Below are positions 6,845 to 15,891 of a DNA stretch of 64,000 bases, piece after piece. The translations under genes were made by a program, and so were the position numbers. Numbering within the stretch: position 1 is the first letter of the stretch; each line of letters opens with the position of its first letter. This DNA comes from Dyadobacter fermentans DSM 18053 (GTDB lineage Bacteria; Bacteroidota; Bacteroidia; Cytophagales; Spirosomataceae), in contig NC_013037.1 in NCBI RefSeq assembly GCF_000023125.1, positions 4,704,501 to 4,768,500 of the forward strand, given 5' to 3'. The notes beneath the pieces were generated by a model, which was not told the DNA's origin, ran no database searches, and saw only the letters and a list, made by a program, of their open reading frames with translations.

Positions 6845-9800
6845 ATGGAAAACGAAAAGAAGGAGAAATTATCCAACTTCTTAATAAGACGGGCGGAGCG
6901 GGATGTATTGTCAAGAGGGCGTTCCATTTATAGCAGTGGCGGCTTAAAGGTTTCCAAACTCGATTATAATGGCCCCGGTAATGCCGAGTTCAAGGTCAAA
7001 AGCGACTACTCGATCCAGTATTACCAGATTTTCATCCGCGATTTTCTCACACCGCAGATCACCACCGAATGTTCTTGTCCGGACAAAGCCGGGCTGTGCA
7101 AACACCGCGTGGCCGCCATTTTGTACATTCTCGACAAAATGCCGACCATCAAGCAGGTGGTGCACGAAATGGCCAGCACGACCATCGAATTGCACGAGCT
7201 TCGCGAAATGCAGCTCCGCAGCATGGTGCTCGAAGAAACCTGGCAAAACCGCGCCAATGTAGGACCGGTAGAGATCGTATCCGCTCGCGAGGGCGAGGCC
7301 GAATGCGAGGTGACCGACAAGGGTCAGACATTTATGACCACCTTCCGGCGCGTGAAAGGAACAAGGCAGATCCAGACCTCCTGTACCTGTAACCAGAAAC
7401 TCTGGGTGCCGCTTTGCGAACACAAGCTGGCCGCATTGCTGAAACTCCGCGAAGAGCTGGGCGAAAAGGCATTTGAGGTAATGCGCGACCTGACCGTAGA
7501 GAAAACCAACCTGCTGGCCGAATACGGCTATTCGCTCGAAGATCCTTATAAAGATAAATTCGAATTCCGGCTCGATGAGGACGGAGGCCTGCACCTGATC
7601 AAGCTCGATCCGGCGATTCAGAAAGTGGGCGCTTACCAGGATTGGCAATCGTTGCGTGAGCGCATATTGCCCGTGCAGGAGTCGTCGTTTGCGGTAACGC
7701 TGACCGACAACGGCCAGGACGACGAGGACCGCGTTTCCATTTTTGTGTTTTGGCCAAAAGGCAAAAATCATTTGCTGGATATCGGCTTCGGTGTTTTTTC
7801 GGTCAAATTCAGTTCTAAATCAGAGAAGGTAACGAACATCCGCAACATTGCGGGCGGTTCGAGCCATTACTATAATGCGGATGAGATTCCCGTGCTGACG
7901 GAAGCCGACGCACGCCTGGTGCGCATGGCGAAGCATTGGGAAGAAGGTTTGCAGAAATTCATCCGCAAGCAAGGCTGGGCGTATAATGCATACCTGCATT
8001 TCGACGACGTGGAAGCCGAGCAACGCTACGAAGCCCGCAATTACGTAGGCAAGCAGCTAACCCGCGTTTTCAACGATCTCGACGGCGACCGCCTTTTCCT
8101 CGCCGACGGCGATTACGTGACCAGCAACCACCAGCTCACACAGCTGGAACTGCACCGCGAGCCGGTGAAGCTGTTTTTTGTGCTCACGGAAGACAAAGAG
8201 TTTATCACGCTGAACCCCTATGTGGAGATCAAACCCGGCACACCGCTGGAATTGCAGAAGGTGGTCACGCTTGATAGTTTCTGGCTGGGGCTTTATAACG
8301 AGAAGACATTATTCCGCTGGGCGGGTCTCAGCGAGGCCGAAATGGTCGCTTACCTGGGCCAGAACGGATTCAAAATAAGGGTTAAGAAGGACTATGGAGA
8401 CGATTTTCTCAAAAACTGGATCATCCCGGTTTCCGAAAAATTCGATGTGATATTCCAGACCCGGCACGAGATACAAACTTCACCGCTGGCATTCCAAAAG
8501 CCCAAATTTTACCTGAAAGAGGACGAGGCCAACCTGCTCATTGTGCCTTCCTACATTTACCTTGAACAAAACGGTAAAGAGGAGGAACTGGAACTGCTCC
8601 ACGACCAGCGCCGCACTAAAACCGGCTTCGACAACAACCAGATCACCATGCTGGAACGCGACGTTCAGGCGGAAAATGCGGTTTGGGAATGGACGAAGGC
8701 GCTGCATCCGGAATTTGCGCATCAAACCGGCCAGCCGTTTTTCTATGTGCCGTTCGAGCAGGTGATGAAGAATGGATGGTTATTCAATTTCGTGGACGCC
8801 GCCAAGAAGAAACACTACGAGATTTTCGGGTTCAAAGACCTGAAAAAGATGAAGTTCAACCCGAACCGCGGACAGGTGAAGGTGCACACCTCGTCGGGGA
8901 TCGACTGGTTCGATATGAAGATCGAGATCACTTTCGGGGATCAGACGGTATCGCTGGCCGATGCGAAAAAGGCATTACTTAAGAAGCAGAATTACATTCA
9001 GTTGCAGGATGGCTCGCTGGGCGTGCTGCCCGACGAGTGGATAGCCAAGCTGGAACCGCTCATGCAGTTTGGCCGCGTGCAGGACGACCAGATACATTTG
9101 TCCAAAATCCATTTCTCGCTGATCGACGAGCTGGTTTCAGAGGTGGACAATGAGGAGGTTTTCCGTGAACTTTGGGAGAAAAAGCAGAAGCTGCTCAATT
9201 TTAAGCAAATCCCTTCCGTCCCGCTTCCGCAAAACATCGAAGCGACGCTCCGGCAATACCAGGAGGAAGGTTACAAATGGCTGCATTTCCTCGACGAATT
9301 CCAATGGGGCGGTTGCCTGGCGGATGATATGGGTTTGGGCAAAACCCTGCAAATGCTCACCTTCCTGCAAAACCAGAAAAACCTGAATGCGGGATATACG
9401 AACCTTGTCGTAGTTCCTACCACGCTGATTTTCAACTGGCAGGCAGAGGCGGCCAAATTTACGCCCGATTTGAAGTTATACGTTCACCGTGGGATGGCAC
9501 GCCGGAAAGACATTGATTTTTTCCGCGAGTACGACATCATTCTTACCACCTACGGCACCATGCGCAGCGATGTGGAGCTGTTGCGCCAGTTTGATTTCAA
9601 CTATATTATACTCGATGAAGCGCAGGCCATTAAAAACCCCGATTCGCTTACATCGAAAGCCTCGCGCCTCCTCCGCGCGCGCAACCGCCTTACCATGACG
9701 GGTACGCCGGTGGAGAACAATACATTTGATCTGTACTCCCAATTCGAGTTCCTGAACCCGGGCATGCTCGGCCACGCCGACTTCTTCCGTACGGAATACG

Positions 9801-10630
9801 CGACGCCGATCGATAAGTACCAGGACAAGGAAAAGGCGGCCGAACTCCGCAAGCTGGTATATCCATTCATGCTGAAACGCACGAAAGAGGAGGTAGCGAC
9901 CGACTTGCCGGATAAAACCGAGACCATCCTGTTTTGCGAAATGGGCAATAAGCAACGGAAGGTGTACGACACTTTCCGCGAGCGCTACCGCCAGGAAATC
10001 GCCGAGAAACTCGCCACCGAAGGGCTTAACAAGAGCAGTTTCCTCATCCTGGAAGCACTTTTGAAACTCCGCCAGATTTGCGATTCACCGTCGATTTTGT
10101 CGGGAGACGAGGACTTTGGCAATGAATCGGCGAAGCTGGAAGAGATCACGCGCGAGATCGAAGAGAATGCATCTAATCATAAAATATTGATATTCAGCCA
10201 ATTTCTGGGAATGCTCGACCTGATTCGCAAGCATTTGGAAAAAATGAATATCCCTTACGAATACCTGGACGGCCAAACTGTGGACCGCGCCGGCCGTGTG
10301 AACCGTTTCCAAAACGACGATACTTGCCGGGTGTTCCTGATGAGCCTCAAAGCGGGCGGAGTAGGGCTTAACCTCACCGAAGCGGACTACGTTTACCTTG
10401 TGGACCCGTGGTGGAACCCGGCCGTTGAGCGTCAGGCGATTGACCGCACGCACCGCATCGGACAAACGCGGAAGGTATTTGCCTATAAAATGATTTGCAA
10501 GGATACGATTGAAGAGAAAATTCTGCTTTTGCAGCAGCGCAAGCAGGACTTGGCGGAAGATTTGGTAGGCGGCGAATCCGGCTTTATCAAAAAACTCAGC
10601 CAGGAAGATATAATGGGACTTTTCAGCTGA
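6845..10630 (+). CDS. SNF2/SWI2 family ATPase with tandem SWIM zinc fingers
   Basis: A 1261-residue DNA-dependent ATPase of the SNF2/RapA group. Two SWIM-type Cys-Cys-Cys-His fingers lie near the N-terminus: C76, C78, C85, H87, and C180, C182, C191, H193. A long middle region of about 560 residues without recognised motifs follows. The ATPase core is C-terminal: Walker A DDMGLGKTLQML near residue 826, the DEAQ box near residue 922, and the helicase C lobe ending in WWNPAVERQAIDRTHRIGQT near residue 1190. SNF2 proteins move along duplex DNA and displace bound proteins, and SWIM fingers bind nucleic acids or partners. The role here is unknown; repair, recombination or RNA polymerase recycling are possible. 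No restriction or phage-defence genes are adjacent. It has its own promoter-like site and is probably monocistronic. Confidence 0.9.
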   Translation: MENEKKEKLSNFLIRRAERDVLSRGRSIYSSGGLKVSKLDYNGPGNAEFKVKSDYSIQYYQIFIRDFLTPQITTECSCPDKAGLCKHRVAAILYILDKMPTIKQVVHEMASTTIELHELREMQLRSMVLEETWQNRANVGPVEIVSAREGEAECEVTDKGQTFMTTFRRVKGTRQIQTSCTCNQKLWVPLCEHKLAALLKLREELGEKAFEVMRDLTVEKTNLLAEYGYSLEDPYKDKFEFRLDEDGGLHLIKLDPAIQKVGAYQDWQSLRERILPVQESSFAVTLTDNGQDDEDRVSIFVFWPKGKNHLLDIGFGVFSVKFSSKSEKVTNIRNIAGGSSHYYNADEIPVLTEADARLVRMAKHWEEGLQKFIRKQGWAYNAYLHFDDVEAEQRYEARNYVGKQLTRVFNDLDGDRLFLADGDYVTSNHQLTQLELHREPVKLFFVLTEDKEFITLNPYVEIKPGTPLELQKVVTLDSFWLGLYNEKTLFRWAGLSEAEMVAYLGQNGFKIRVKKDYGDDFLKNWIIPVSEKFDVIFQTRHEIQTSPLAFQKPKFYLKEDEANLLIVPSYIYLEQNGKEEELELLHDQRRTKTGFDNNQITMLERDVQAENAVWEWTKALHPEFAHQTGQPFFYVPFEQVMKNGWLFNFVDAAKKKHYEIFGFKDLKKMKFNPNRGQVKVHTSSGIDWFDMKIEITFGDQTVSLADAKKALLKKQNYIQLQDGSLGVLPDEWIAKLEPLMQFGRVQDDQIHLSKIHFSLIDELVSEVDNEEVFRELWEKKQKLLNFKQIPSVPLPQNIEATLRQYQEEGYKWLHFLDEFQWGGCLADDMGLGKTLQMLTFLQNQKNLNAGYTNLVVVPTTLIFNWQAEAAKFTPDLKLYVHRGMARRKDIDFFREYDIILTTYGTMRSDVELLRQFDFNYIILDEAQAIKNPDSLTSKASRLLRARNRLTMTGTPVENNTFDLYSQFEFLNPGMLGHADFFRTEYATPIDKYQDKEKAAELRKLVYPFMLKRTKEEVATDLPDKTETILFCEMGNKQRKVYDTFRERYRQEIAEKLATEGLNKSSFLILEALLKLRQICDSPSILSGDEDFGNESAKLEEITREIEENASNHKILIFSQFLGMLDLIRKHLEKMNIPYEYLDGQTVDRAGRVNRFQNDDTCRVFLMSLKAGGVGLNLTEADYVYLVDPWWNPAVERQAIDRTHRIGQTRKVFAYKMICKDTIEEKILLLQQRKQDLAEDLVGGESGFIKKLSQEDIMGLFS

Positions 10631-10670
10631 TGTCCGCTTTGAGCTGAATTACCGGCCTGCGTTGTTCAGG

Positions 10671-10955
10671 TCAGTAGTTCAGCATTTTGCTGTTGGCCGA
10701 AATTTGAAGTAAACGCTGGTTTGCAAGCCGCGAAGATGTGGTGTCGGCCGAAACAAATTCGAATGTTTGGGAATCCGTCAATAGTTCGTCGGAATAGGGT
10801 GTTTCGGAAATAGTACCACTTTTTGCGCTCATGGGCGATGAGCTGTACGTTTTTTCCACACTTCCCTGAGTGGCCGTTCCGTATCTGGCTTCTTTTTGTA
10901 ATATGCACAAGGCCAGTAAAAATGAGGCAATTAGTAGCGTAATTCCATTTTTCAT
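10671..10955 (-). CDS. Small secreted protein of unknown function
   Basis: A 94-residue reading frame beginning MKNGITLLIASFLLALC, a good signal peptide or short anchor. The rest is a polar, Ser/Thr-rich tail without recognisable motifs. The Cys after LLAL is not a canonical lipobox because the residue before it is Leu. It lies convergent to the SNF2 gene and downstream of the ridA gene on the same strand, but behind a strong terminator, so it needs its own promoter. I do not recognise the family. The main support is the signal peptide and the lack of any other gene in the 477-base space. Confidence 0.45.
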   Translation of the reverse strand: MKNGITLLIASFLLALCILQKEARYGTATQGSVEKTYSSSPMSAKSGTISETPYSDELLTDSQTFEFVSADTTSSRLANQRLLQISANSKMLNY

Positions 10956-11054
10956 GTCAGGAGATGTCTATTGTTTAGGGTTCCAATTCAGACAACATCT
11001 CCACAAAGAGCAAAATCCGCGCCAAAAGGTTGGAAGGAAGGGCAATGTGATGAC

Positions 11055-11091
11055 AAAAAAAGCCTGTTTCCGTCGGGAAGCAGGCTTTTTT
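11055..11091. terminator. Intrinsic terminator after ridA
   Basis: A ten-pair stem (GCCTGTTTCC with GGAAGCAGGC, one G-U pair) closes on a GTCG tetraloop and is flanked by a run of A on the left and T on the right. It could work in both directions. On the minus strand it immediately follows the ridA stop codon at 11108. Confidence 0.85.
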
Positions 11092-11107
11092 CCACTATTT
11101 CAATGCG

Positions 11108-11491
11108 TTACTGAACGATTGCCGTGAACTCGATTTCTACCAGGTAATCGGGCGACACCAGCTTGCTGATCTCGTAAATGCCCGTTGTGGGCTTAATATC
11201 GCGGAAATACGCACCATGTGCACGGGCGATGTCGTCGAAACAGTTAATGTCCGTCGTAAAAATCCGGGTACGGACAACATCGGCCAGGCTTGCGCCGGCG
11301 TCTTGCAGCACTTTTTCAATGCGCTCGATAATGTTGTTGGTCTGTGCGAAGGCATCATCGGCCTTCACCTTATCGCCATCCACAATAGCAACCGTTCCGG
11401 CCACTTCCACGATATTTCCGATCCGCACCGCCCGGCAATAGCACATTTTGTCTTCCCACGGCGACCCTGAGAGTATATTTTGTCTTGACAT
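11108..11491 (-). CDS. RidA family protein (YjgF/YER057c/UK114)
   Basis: A 127-residue protein of the RidA superfamily. The pattern GNIVEVAGTVAIVDG, then a helix with QTNNIIERIEKVLQDAGASLADVVRTRIF, then DINCFDDIARAHGAYF is typical, including the Arg in VVRTRIF that holds the substrate carboxylate. RidA proper hydrolyses reactive enamines and imines made by PLP enzymes. Some subfamilies are not deaminases, and the C-terminal residues do not let me assign the subfamily, so I give no symbol. It is a single gene between two terminator-like features, on the same strand as recQ, which ends only 46 bases upstream of its start codon, so read-through from recQ is possible. Confidence 0.88.
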   Translation of the reverse strand: MSRQNILSGSPWEDKMCYCRAVRIGNIVEVAGTVAIVDGDKVKADDAFAQTNNIIERIEKVLQDAGASLADVVRTRIFTTDINCFDDIARAHGAYFRDIKPTTGIYEISKLVSPDYLVEIEFTAIVQ

Positions 11492-11536
11492 GTTGTTGGT
11501 TAAGTATTTAAAAAGCGTAAATATAATCAGGTGCGG

Positions 11537-13690
11537 CTAGTTTTGTCGCTCCTCTTCCCAAATCGCCAGCGCCAGCCGGAGTTGGCCGTAATCGTACCGT
11601 TCGTTCAGCAGTTCGAACAATGGTTTCAGCGGATCGTTTTTGCCGGCCCGGATTTCCTGCGCGGCGGTAATGATGGCGGTGTAGGCTGCGGGTTCGATGA
11701 GCGATTTCAGGTTAATGGCGTGGCCGTCCTCTTTCAGCTTGACCAAATGCGAGATGATCGTGACGGGGTTCAGGTTCCGTTTCTCTGCGATTACTTTTAC
11801 GGAGTAACCTTCATTATAAAGGTCCAGCGTTTCAACGAAGGTCATTCCCTTCATCACGCGCGTGCCGGGAGCATTGTTCTCTCGCGCGAAATCAAGGATT
11901 TCATTGATGAAAGCTTCTCCATACCGCCGAAATTTCTCCGCTCCGACGCCAGAAACTGCCTTCATTTGCGCCTCTGAAACCGGCTTTTTCTGCGCCATTT
12001 CCGACAATGAAGCGTCACTGAAGACCACGTAAGGCGGCACGCCGAGAGCATCGGCCAACTTCTTGCGGAGCTGCCGGAGGCGTTCAAAAAGCGCGTCGCG
12101 GATGATTTCCTGCTTGGGTTTTTCCTTCGGTACCAGCTCTTCTTCCTTGGCCTTCCGTTCGCTGAGCGGAATGAATTTGACGAGCTCGATCTGCCGCTCG
12201 CCTTTCAGAACCTGCCAGCTCACCGGGTTCAGTTTAAATGAATGCGCTTCGTCGTAAGCAATGTCCATCACGCCGGAATTGAGCATTTGGCCCAGGTATT
12301 CCGACCATTCATCGGTCCGCAGCTCGTGCCCGACGCCGAAAGTAGGAAGCCTTTCGTAGCCGTGTTGAATAATGTTGCGGTTGCGGCTGCCGCGGAGAAT
12401 GTCGATGAGCATCCCCATCGCCACCTTCTGTTCGGTGCGGGCGATGCCGGAAAGTGCTTTTTGGGCAATAATGGTTGCGTCGAAGCGCGTACGCGGGTTG
12501 CGGCATACGTCGCAGTTGCCGCAGTCGTGGTCGACGGGCTCGTTGAAATAGCTCAAAAGGATGCGACGACGGCAGATATCGGCCTCGGCATATTGTTTCA
12601 TACGGTTCAGTTTGGCATGAAGCAACTCCTTTTGCTCGGCCGATTGATCCGAATTATTGATCATATCCTGCCGGGTGATTATATCGAGATAGCTGTAAAA
12701 CAGCACCGTGTCCGCGCTGGCACCGTCGCGTCCCGCCCGACCGATTTCCTGGTAAAAGCTCTCGACATTCGAGGGTAGGTTGTAATGGATCACCCAGCGC
12801 ACATTGGATTTATCGATCCCCATTCCGAATGCGATCGTGGCGACGATGATCTGGATATCGTCCCTCAAAAAATTCTCCTGCACCTGCGAGCGCTTGTCGC
12901 CGGGCATGCCCGCGTGGTAGTACGCAACCCGAAAGCCGGCTTTTTGCAAGCTGGCCGCCACGGTTTCGGTGCCCTTTCGACTGAGGCAATAGATAATGCC
13001 CGGCTGGCCTTCGTGTTTGTTCACGAAGCGCTGGATTTGCTCGATACGCTTCCGCCCGGGCAGTACATTCAGGCTCAGGTTCGGCCTGTCGAAGCTGGAA
13101 ATGAAGGTTTCGGCGTGTTCGATATTGAGCTGTTTGAGGATATCGCGGCGCGTCACGCGGTCGGCGGTGGCGGTGAGCGCCACGATCGGGACGTCGGGGA
13201 AGCGCAGTTTCAGCAGGTTCAGCTGACGGTATTCCGGCCGGAAATCGTGACCCCACGAGGAAATACAGTGTGATTCGTCGATCGCGAACAGGGTTACGTT
13301 CCATTCGCGGAGGAGGTCGAAGGTATTTCCTGCAAAAAGCCTTTCAGGCGCGATGTATAGCAATTTCAATTCACCCAGCCTGATTTGCCACATGATTTGG
13401 TCCTGCTCGGCGCCGGAAATTGTGGAATTCAGGAACGCTGCGTTAATGCCGTTTCCACGCAATGCTTCCACCTGATCTTTCATAAGGGCGATCAGCGGTG
13501 ATATCACGATGGTGAGACCGTCGCGGAGCACGGCAGGGATCTGAAAACACACGGATTTACCGCCGCCTGTGGGCATCAGCACCATGCAGTCGCGGTTGGC
13601 CATGATGGTGTCGATAATTTCGGACTGCTGCGGGCGAAAGGAGTCGTATCCGAAATATTTTTTTAATGCTTCAAGTTTGTTGGTTGACAT
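11537..13690 (-). CDS. recQ: ATP-dependent DNA helicase RecQ
   Basis: A 717-residue 3'-5' helicase for recombination and fork repair. Seen: Walker A MPTGGGKS (K45), DESHCISSWGHDFRPEY (DESH at 138-141), the helicase C motifs ending QEIGRAGRDG (314-323), and the zinc site with C373, C390, C393 and C396. An RQC winged-helix region follows (about 405-510), then an HRDC domain (about 530-605). A C-terminal helix-turn-helix-like tail (about 612-665) is common in RecQ of Bacteroidota. All motifs are intact. A TATTTTTG element lies about 45 bases upstream of the start. The gene upstream on the same strand encodes an outer-membrane protein and is probably unrelated. Confidence 0.96.
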   Translation of the reverse strand: MSTNKLEALKKYFGYDSFRPQQSEIIDTIMANRDCMVLMPTGGGKSVCFQIPAVLRDGLTIVISPLIALMKDQVEALRGNGINAAFLNSTISGAEQDQIMWQIRLGELKLLYIAPERLFAGNTFDLLREWNVTLFAIDESHCISSWGHDFRPEYRQLNLLKLRFPDVPIVALTATADRVTRRDILKQLNIEHAETFISSFDRPNLSLNVLPGRKRIEQIQRFVNKHEGQPGIIYCLSRKGTETVAASLQKAGFRVAYYHAGMPGDKRSQVQENFLRDDIQIIVATIAFGMGIDKSNVRWVIHYNLPSNVESFYQEIGRAGRDGASADTVLFYSYLDIITRQDMINNSDQSAEQKELLHAKLNRMKQYAEADICRRRILLSYFNEPVDHDCGNCDVCRNPRTRFDATIIAQKALSGIARTEQKVAMGMLIDILRGSRNRNIIQHGYERLPTFGVGHELRTDEWSEYLGQMLNSGVMDIAYDEAHSFKLNPVSWQVLKGERQIELVKFIPLSERKAKEEELVPKEKPKQEIIRDALFERLRQLRKKLADALGVPPYVVFSDASLSEMAQKKPVSEAQMKAVSGVGAEKFRRYGEAFINEILDFARENNAPGTRVMKGMTFVETLDLYNEGYSVKVIAEKRNLNPVTIISHLVKLKEDGHAINLKSLIEPAAYTAIITAAQEIRAGKNDPLKPLFELLNERYDYGQLRLALAIWEEERQN

Positions 13691-13736
13691 GCTATACTGA
13701 TTAATGCTATTACTTCAAAAATTCCCTTTCGCGCTG

Positions 13737-13744
13737 CAAAAATA
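13737..13744 (-). promoter_or_regulatory. -7-like element upstream of recQ
   Basis: Read on the minus strand this is TATTTTTG, a match to TAnnTTTG, placed 47 bases before the recQ start codon and just after the stop of the upstream gene. No good -33 TTTG was found, so the call is tentative. Confidence 0.38.
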
Positions 13745-13749
13745 GGGGT

Positions 13750-15855
13750 TCAAAACTGATACATCACCTGCATTTTTGCTTCGCTGCGTTTGTTGCCTTC
13801 AATTTCGTTGAGTCCCGAGCTGATCTTCTCAATGTCAGAATACCGCGTTTGCGACCATCGGAGCCATATTTTAAGCTGTTTTGAAACCGTGTACCGCAGC
13901 ATTACATAATGCCTTGTGCCGGTGTTATAATAGGCCGGAATCGAGAATGCATAGAGCATATCTTTCTCGTACACATATTGCCGGCTGTCGTAATCGTCGG
14001 TTTTGAAAAAGGCCACACGTCCGCTGATTTCCACTTTGGACAAATGCCAGGTAACATCCTGCACAACCGTAAATCCATTCGAACCAGCCGTACGCTCATT
14101 TTTAAGCCCGCCGTATTGGAGTCTAGTCCGGAATGCGCATTGAAGCGGAACTTCATAATTGATATTAAACATCGCCGTCCGTTTGATAGACCAAACCAGC
14201 GTCGGCTCACCGCTCTCTGCCGAAGGATCATTCACCTGCTTATGCTTTTCGTGAAAAAGCACATAGGCATTCAGCCGCCTGGAAGGCTTCCAGAGCCAAT
14301 GCAGGAAGTAATCATAGCCGACAGACGGTCTATCGACCTGGTATTTCAGCCACGGAAACCGGAAATAATCGAAGTAAGCGCTCCATTGCCATTTCCGCGA
14401 AGGGGACCAGCGAATGCCCGCGTAAGCACCGCGTTCATTGATAGGGCGGGTGGCTTCGCTGATGGGGTTGCCGTAAAATGTGTGAAAGTTGCGGGCATAA
14501 TGCCTGACCATCACCGAAACGTCGAGTTTCCTGCCAATGCTGGCGATAAGACCGCCGATCGCACCGGTGCCGCCGCTTTTGGAAATGGCACTTTCTGCGA
14601 AAAAGTGAATGTTCTGCCAGCGGTAGTCGCCGTGGAGGCCTGCTACCAAATTTTGTTTACCCGAAAATTCGTAGCGGTTGTAAGCCAGATCGCGCTTTTG
14701 GATAAATGAATTATAGCCGGTACGCAGCATTGTCAGCCCGATCTGCCCTCTGTGCGAAGCGAACCTGTGCATGAAATGCAGGCCCGCATTCTGTTCGCGA
14801 AGGGCATTGTGTTTCTCAATTTCCGAAGGCGTGCGGTGGTAGCCCGTAATGGGTAGCGAAGTGGTGACGGTGGAATGATTGCTGTCGGCGTCCTGCGTTG
14901 CGTCGCGTTTGGTTTTGGAGATGAAAATGGTGAGATCGGTGCGGGAAGTAATGCTGAATGCAGCTGCCATGCCGCGGAAAAAGTTGGCTTCGGTGGCGGA
15001 AGTGTAAGCTTTCAGGCCGGTGGTGCTTCGGTAAACAGTTCGGATCACTTCGGAGCCTTTGCCCAACGAAAACCCTGCGCCGGTGATCATTCCCTGCCCG
15101 GCCTGCATTTGGAAATCACCGATGATCAGGTTTTTAAGCCTTCCCCGGTTCATGATCTGGGCGTGAAATGAAGTGTAGTCAATACCGAAAACCTGCCTCT
15201 GCGCATTCCAATCCCATACTTCTTCACCGGAATCTTTTTCCAATGTAATGCCAAAACTATACGCACCGCTCCGCGCATTGCGGTAGCGCAGATATCCGTT
15301 GAAAGGCGGCCCCTGATAACGCGTCACGGCATTCGAGCTCGAATCCAGCGGTGCAAAACCCTTCTGCCGCTCCATGAGTTTACCCGAACGAAACATCAGG
15401 AAATGCTGACCCGGATTTTTAAGCGCATCCTGAATGGAAACCGCTTTGGTACTGACCGTTACAAATGGCAAAAGCCTGCGAATGGTGTAAATGTCGAACC
15501 CGGCAATGGCTTGGAGTTCGTAAAGTGAAAGCAATGCACCCGCCTTTTCCCGATAGTCAAAAAATGCCCGGATTTGTTCTTCGCTTAAAATAAAAGTAGT
15601 GGCCAAATCGTCCGGCGTGGCTGTATTCAGGTCGAGTGGGCTGGCATATAGCTGCAAAAGTGCTTCGAACAGCTCTTCCGAATCGTCGGGAGGAATGGGG
15701 AAGAGCTCGGCAATGAAGGTGTTGATGTCGATTTCGCCGCGCGGCGGATTTTGGCCCAGCGAAACAGCTGGTAGGTAAATGCAGAGCAATGCAGTTGCCC
15801 ACAGGAAATATCCGAACGGAAACCCTTGAAGATCAAAAGCGTATGTTGTTTTCAT
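13750..15855 (-). CDS. Helix-hairpin-helix domain outer-membrane barrel protein
   Basis: A protein of about 700 residues with a signal peptide (hydrophobic stretch ending LPAVSLGQ). The first mature part carries tandem helix-hairpin-helix motifs like those of ComEA: LDLNTATPDDL, then a second set with LLSLYELQAIAGFDIYTIRRL. The remaining 500 or so residues are rich in alternating aromatic strands (YAGIRWSPSRKWQWSAYF, YVMLRYTVSKQLKIWLRW) and end in MQVMYQF, as in outer-membrane beta-barrels. The HhH modules suggest DNA contact, and a role in DNA uptake across the outer membrane is an attractive but unproven idea. Starts at 15867 and 15855 are both possible; I chose the second because it brings the basic residue close to the hydrophobic core. 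Confidence 0.75.
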   Translation of the reverse strand: MKTTYAFDLQGFPFGYFLWATALLCIYLPAVSLGQNPPRGEIDINTFIAELFPIPPDDSEELFEALLQLYASPLDLNTATPDDLATTFILSEEQIRAFFDYREKAGALLSLYELQAIAGFDIYTIRRLLPFVTVSTKAVSIQDALKNPGQHFLMFRSGKLMERQKGFAPLDSSSNAVTRYQGPPFNGYLRYRNARSGAYSFGITLEKDSGEEVWDWNAQRQVFGIDYTSFHAQIMNRGRLKNLIIGDFQMQAGQGMITGAGFSLGKGSEVIRTVYRSTTGLKAYTSATEANFFRGMAAAFSITSRTDLTIFISKTKRDATQDADSNHSTVTTSLPITGYHRTPSEIEKHNALREQNAGLHFMHRFASHRGQIGLTMLRTGYNSFIQKRDLAYNRYEFSGKQNLVAGLHGDYRWQNIHFFAESAISKSGGTGAIGGLIASIGRKLDVSVMVRHYARNFHTFYGNPISEATRPINERGAYAGIRWSPSRKWQWSAYFDYFRFPWLKYQVDRPSVGYDYFLHWLWKPSRRLNAYVLFHEKHKQVNDPSAESGEPTLVWSIKRTAMFNINYEVPLQCAFRTRLQYGGLKNERTAGSNGFTVVQDVTWHLSKVEISGRVAFFKTDDYDSRQYVYEKDMLYAFSIPAYYNTGTRHYVMLRYTVSKQLKIWLRWSQTRYSDIEKISSGLNEIEGNKRSEAKMQVMYQF

Positions 15856-15891
15856 CGATCTCAGCATACGCTTTTGATATGAATGAAAAGG

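Noticed and set aside
6845..10630. SNF2 gene as part of a DISARM, Zorya or similar defence island
   Set aside because: No methyltransferase, nuclease or other defence partner is adjacent; neighbours are housekeeping genes and it has its own promoter-like site.
11531..13273. Long plus-strand frames opposite recQ
   Set aside because: These are shadows caused by codon bias of the GC-rich recQ gene; they have no signal, domain or start context.
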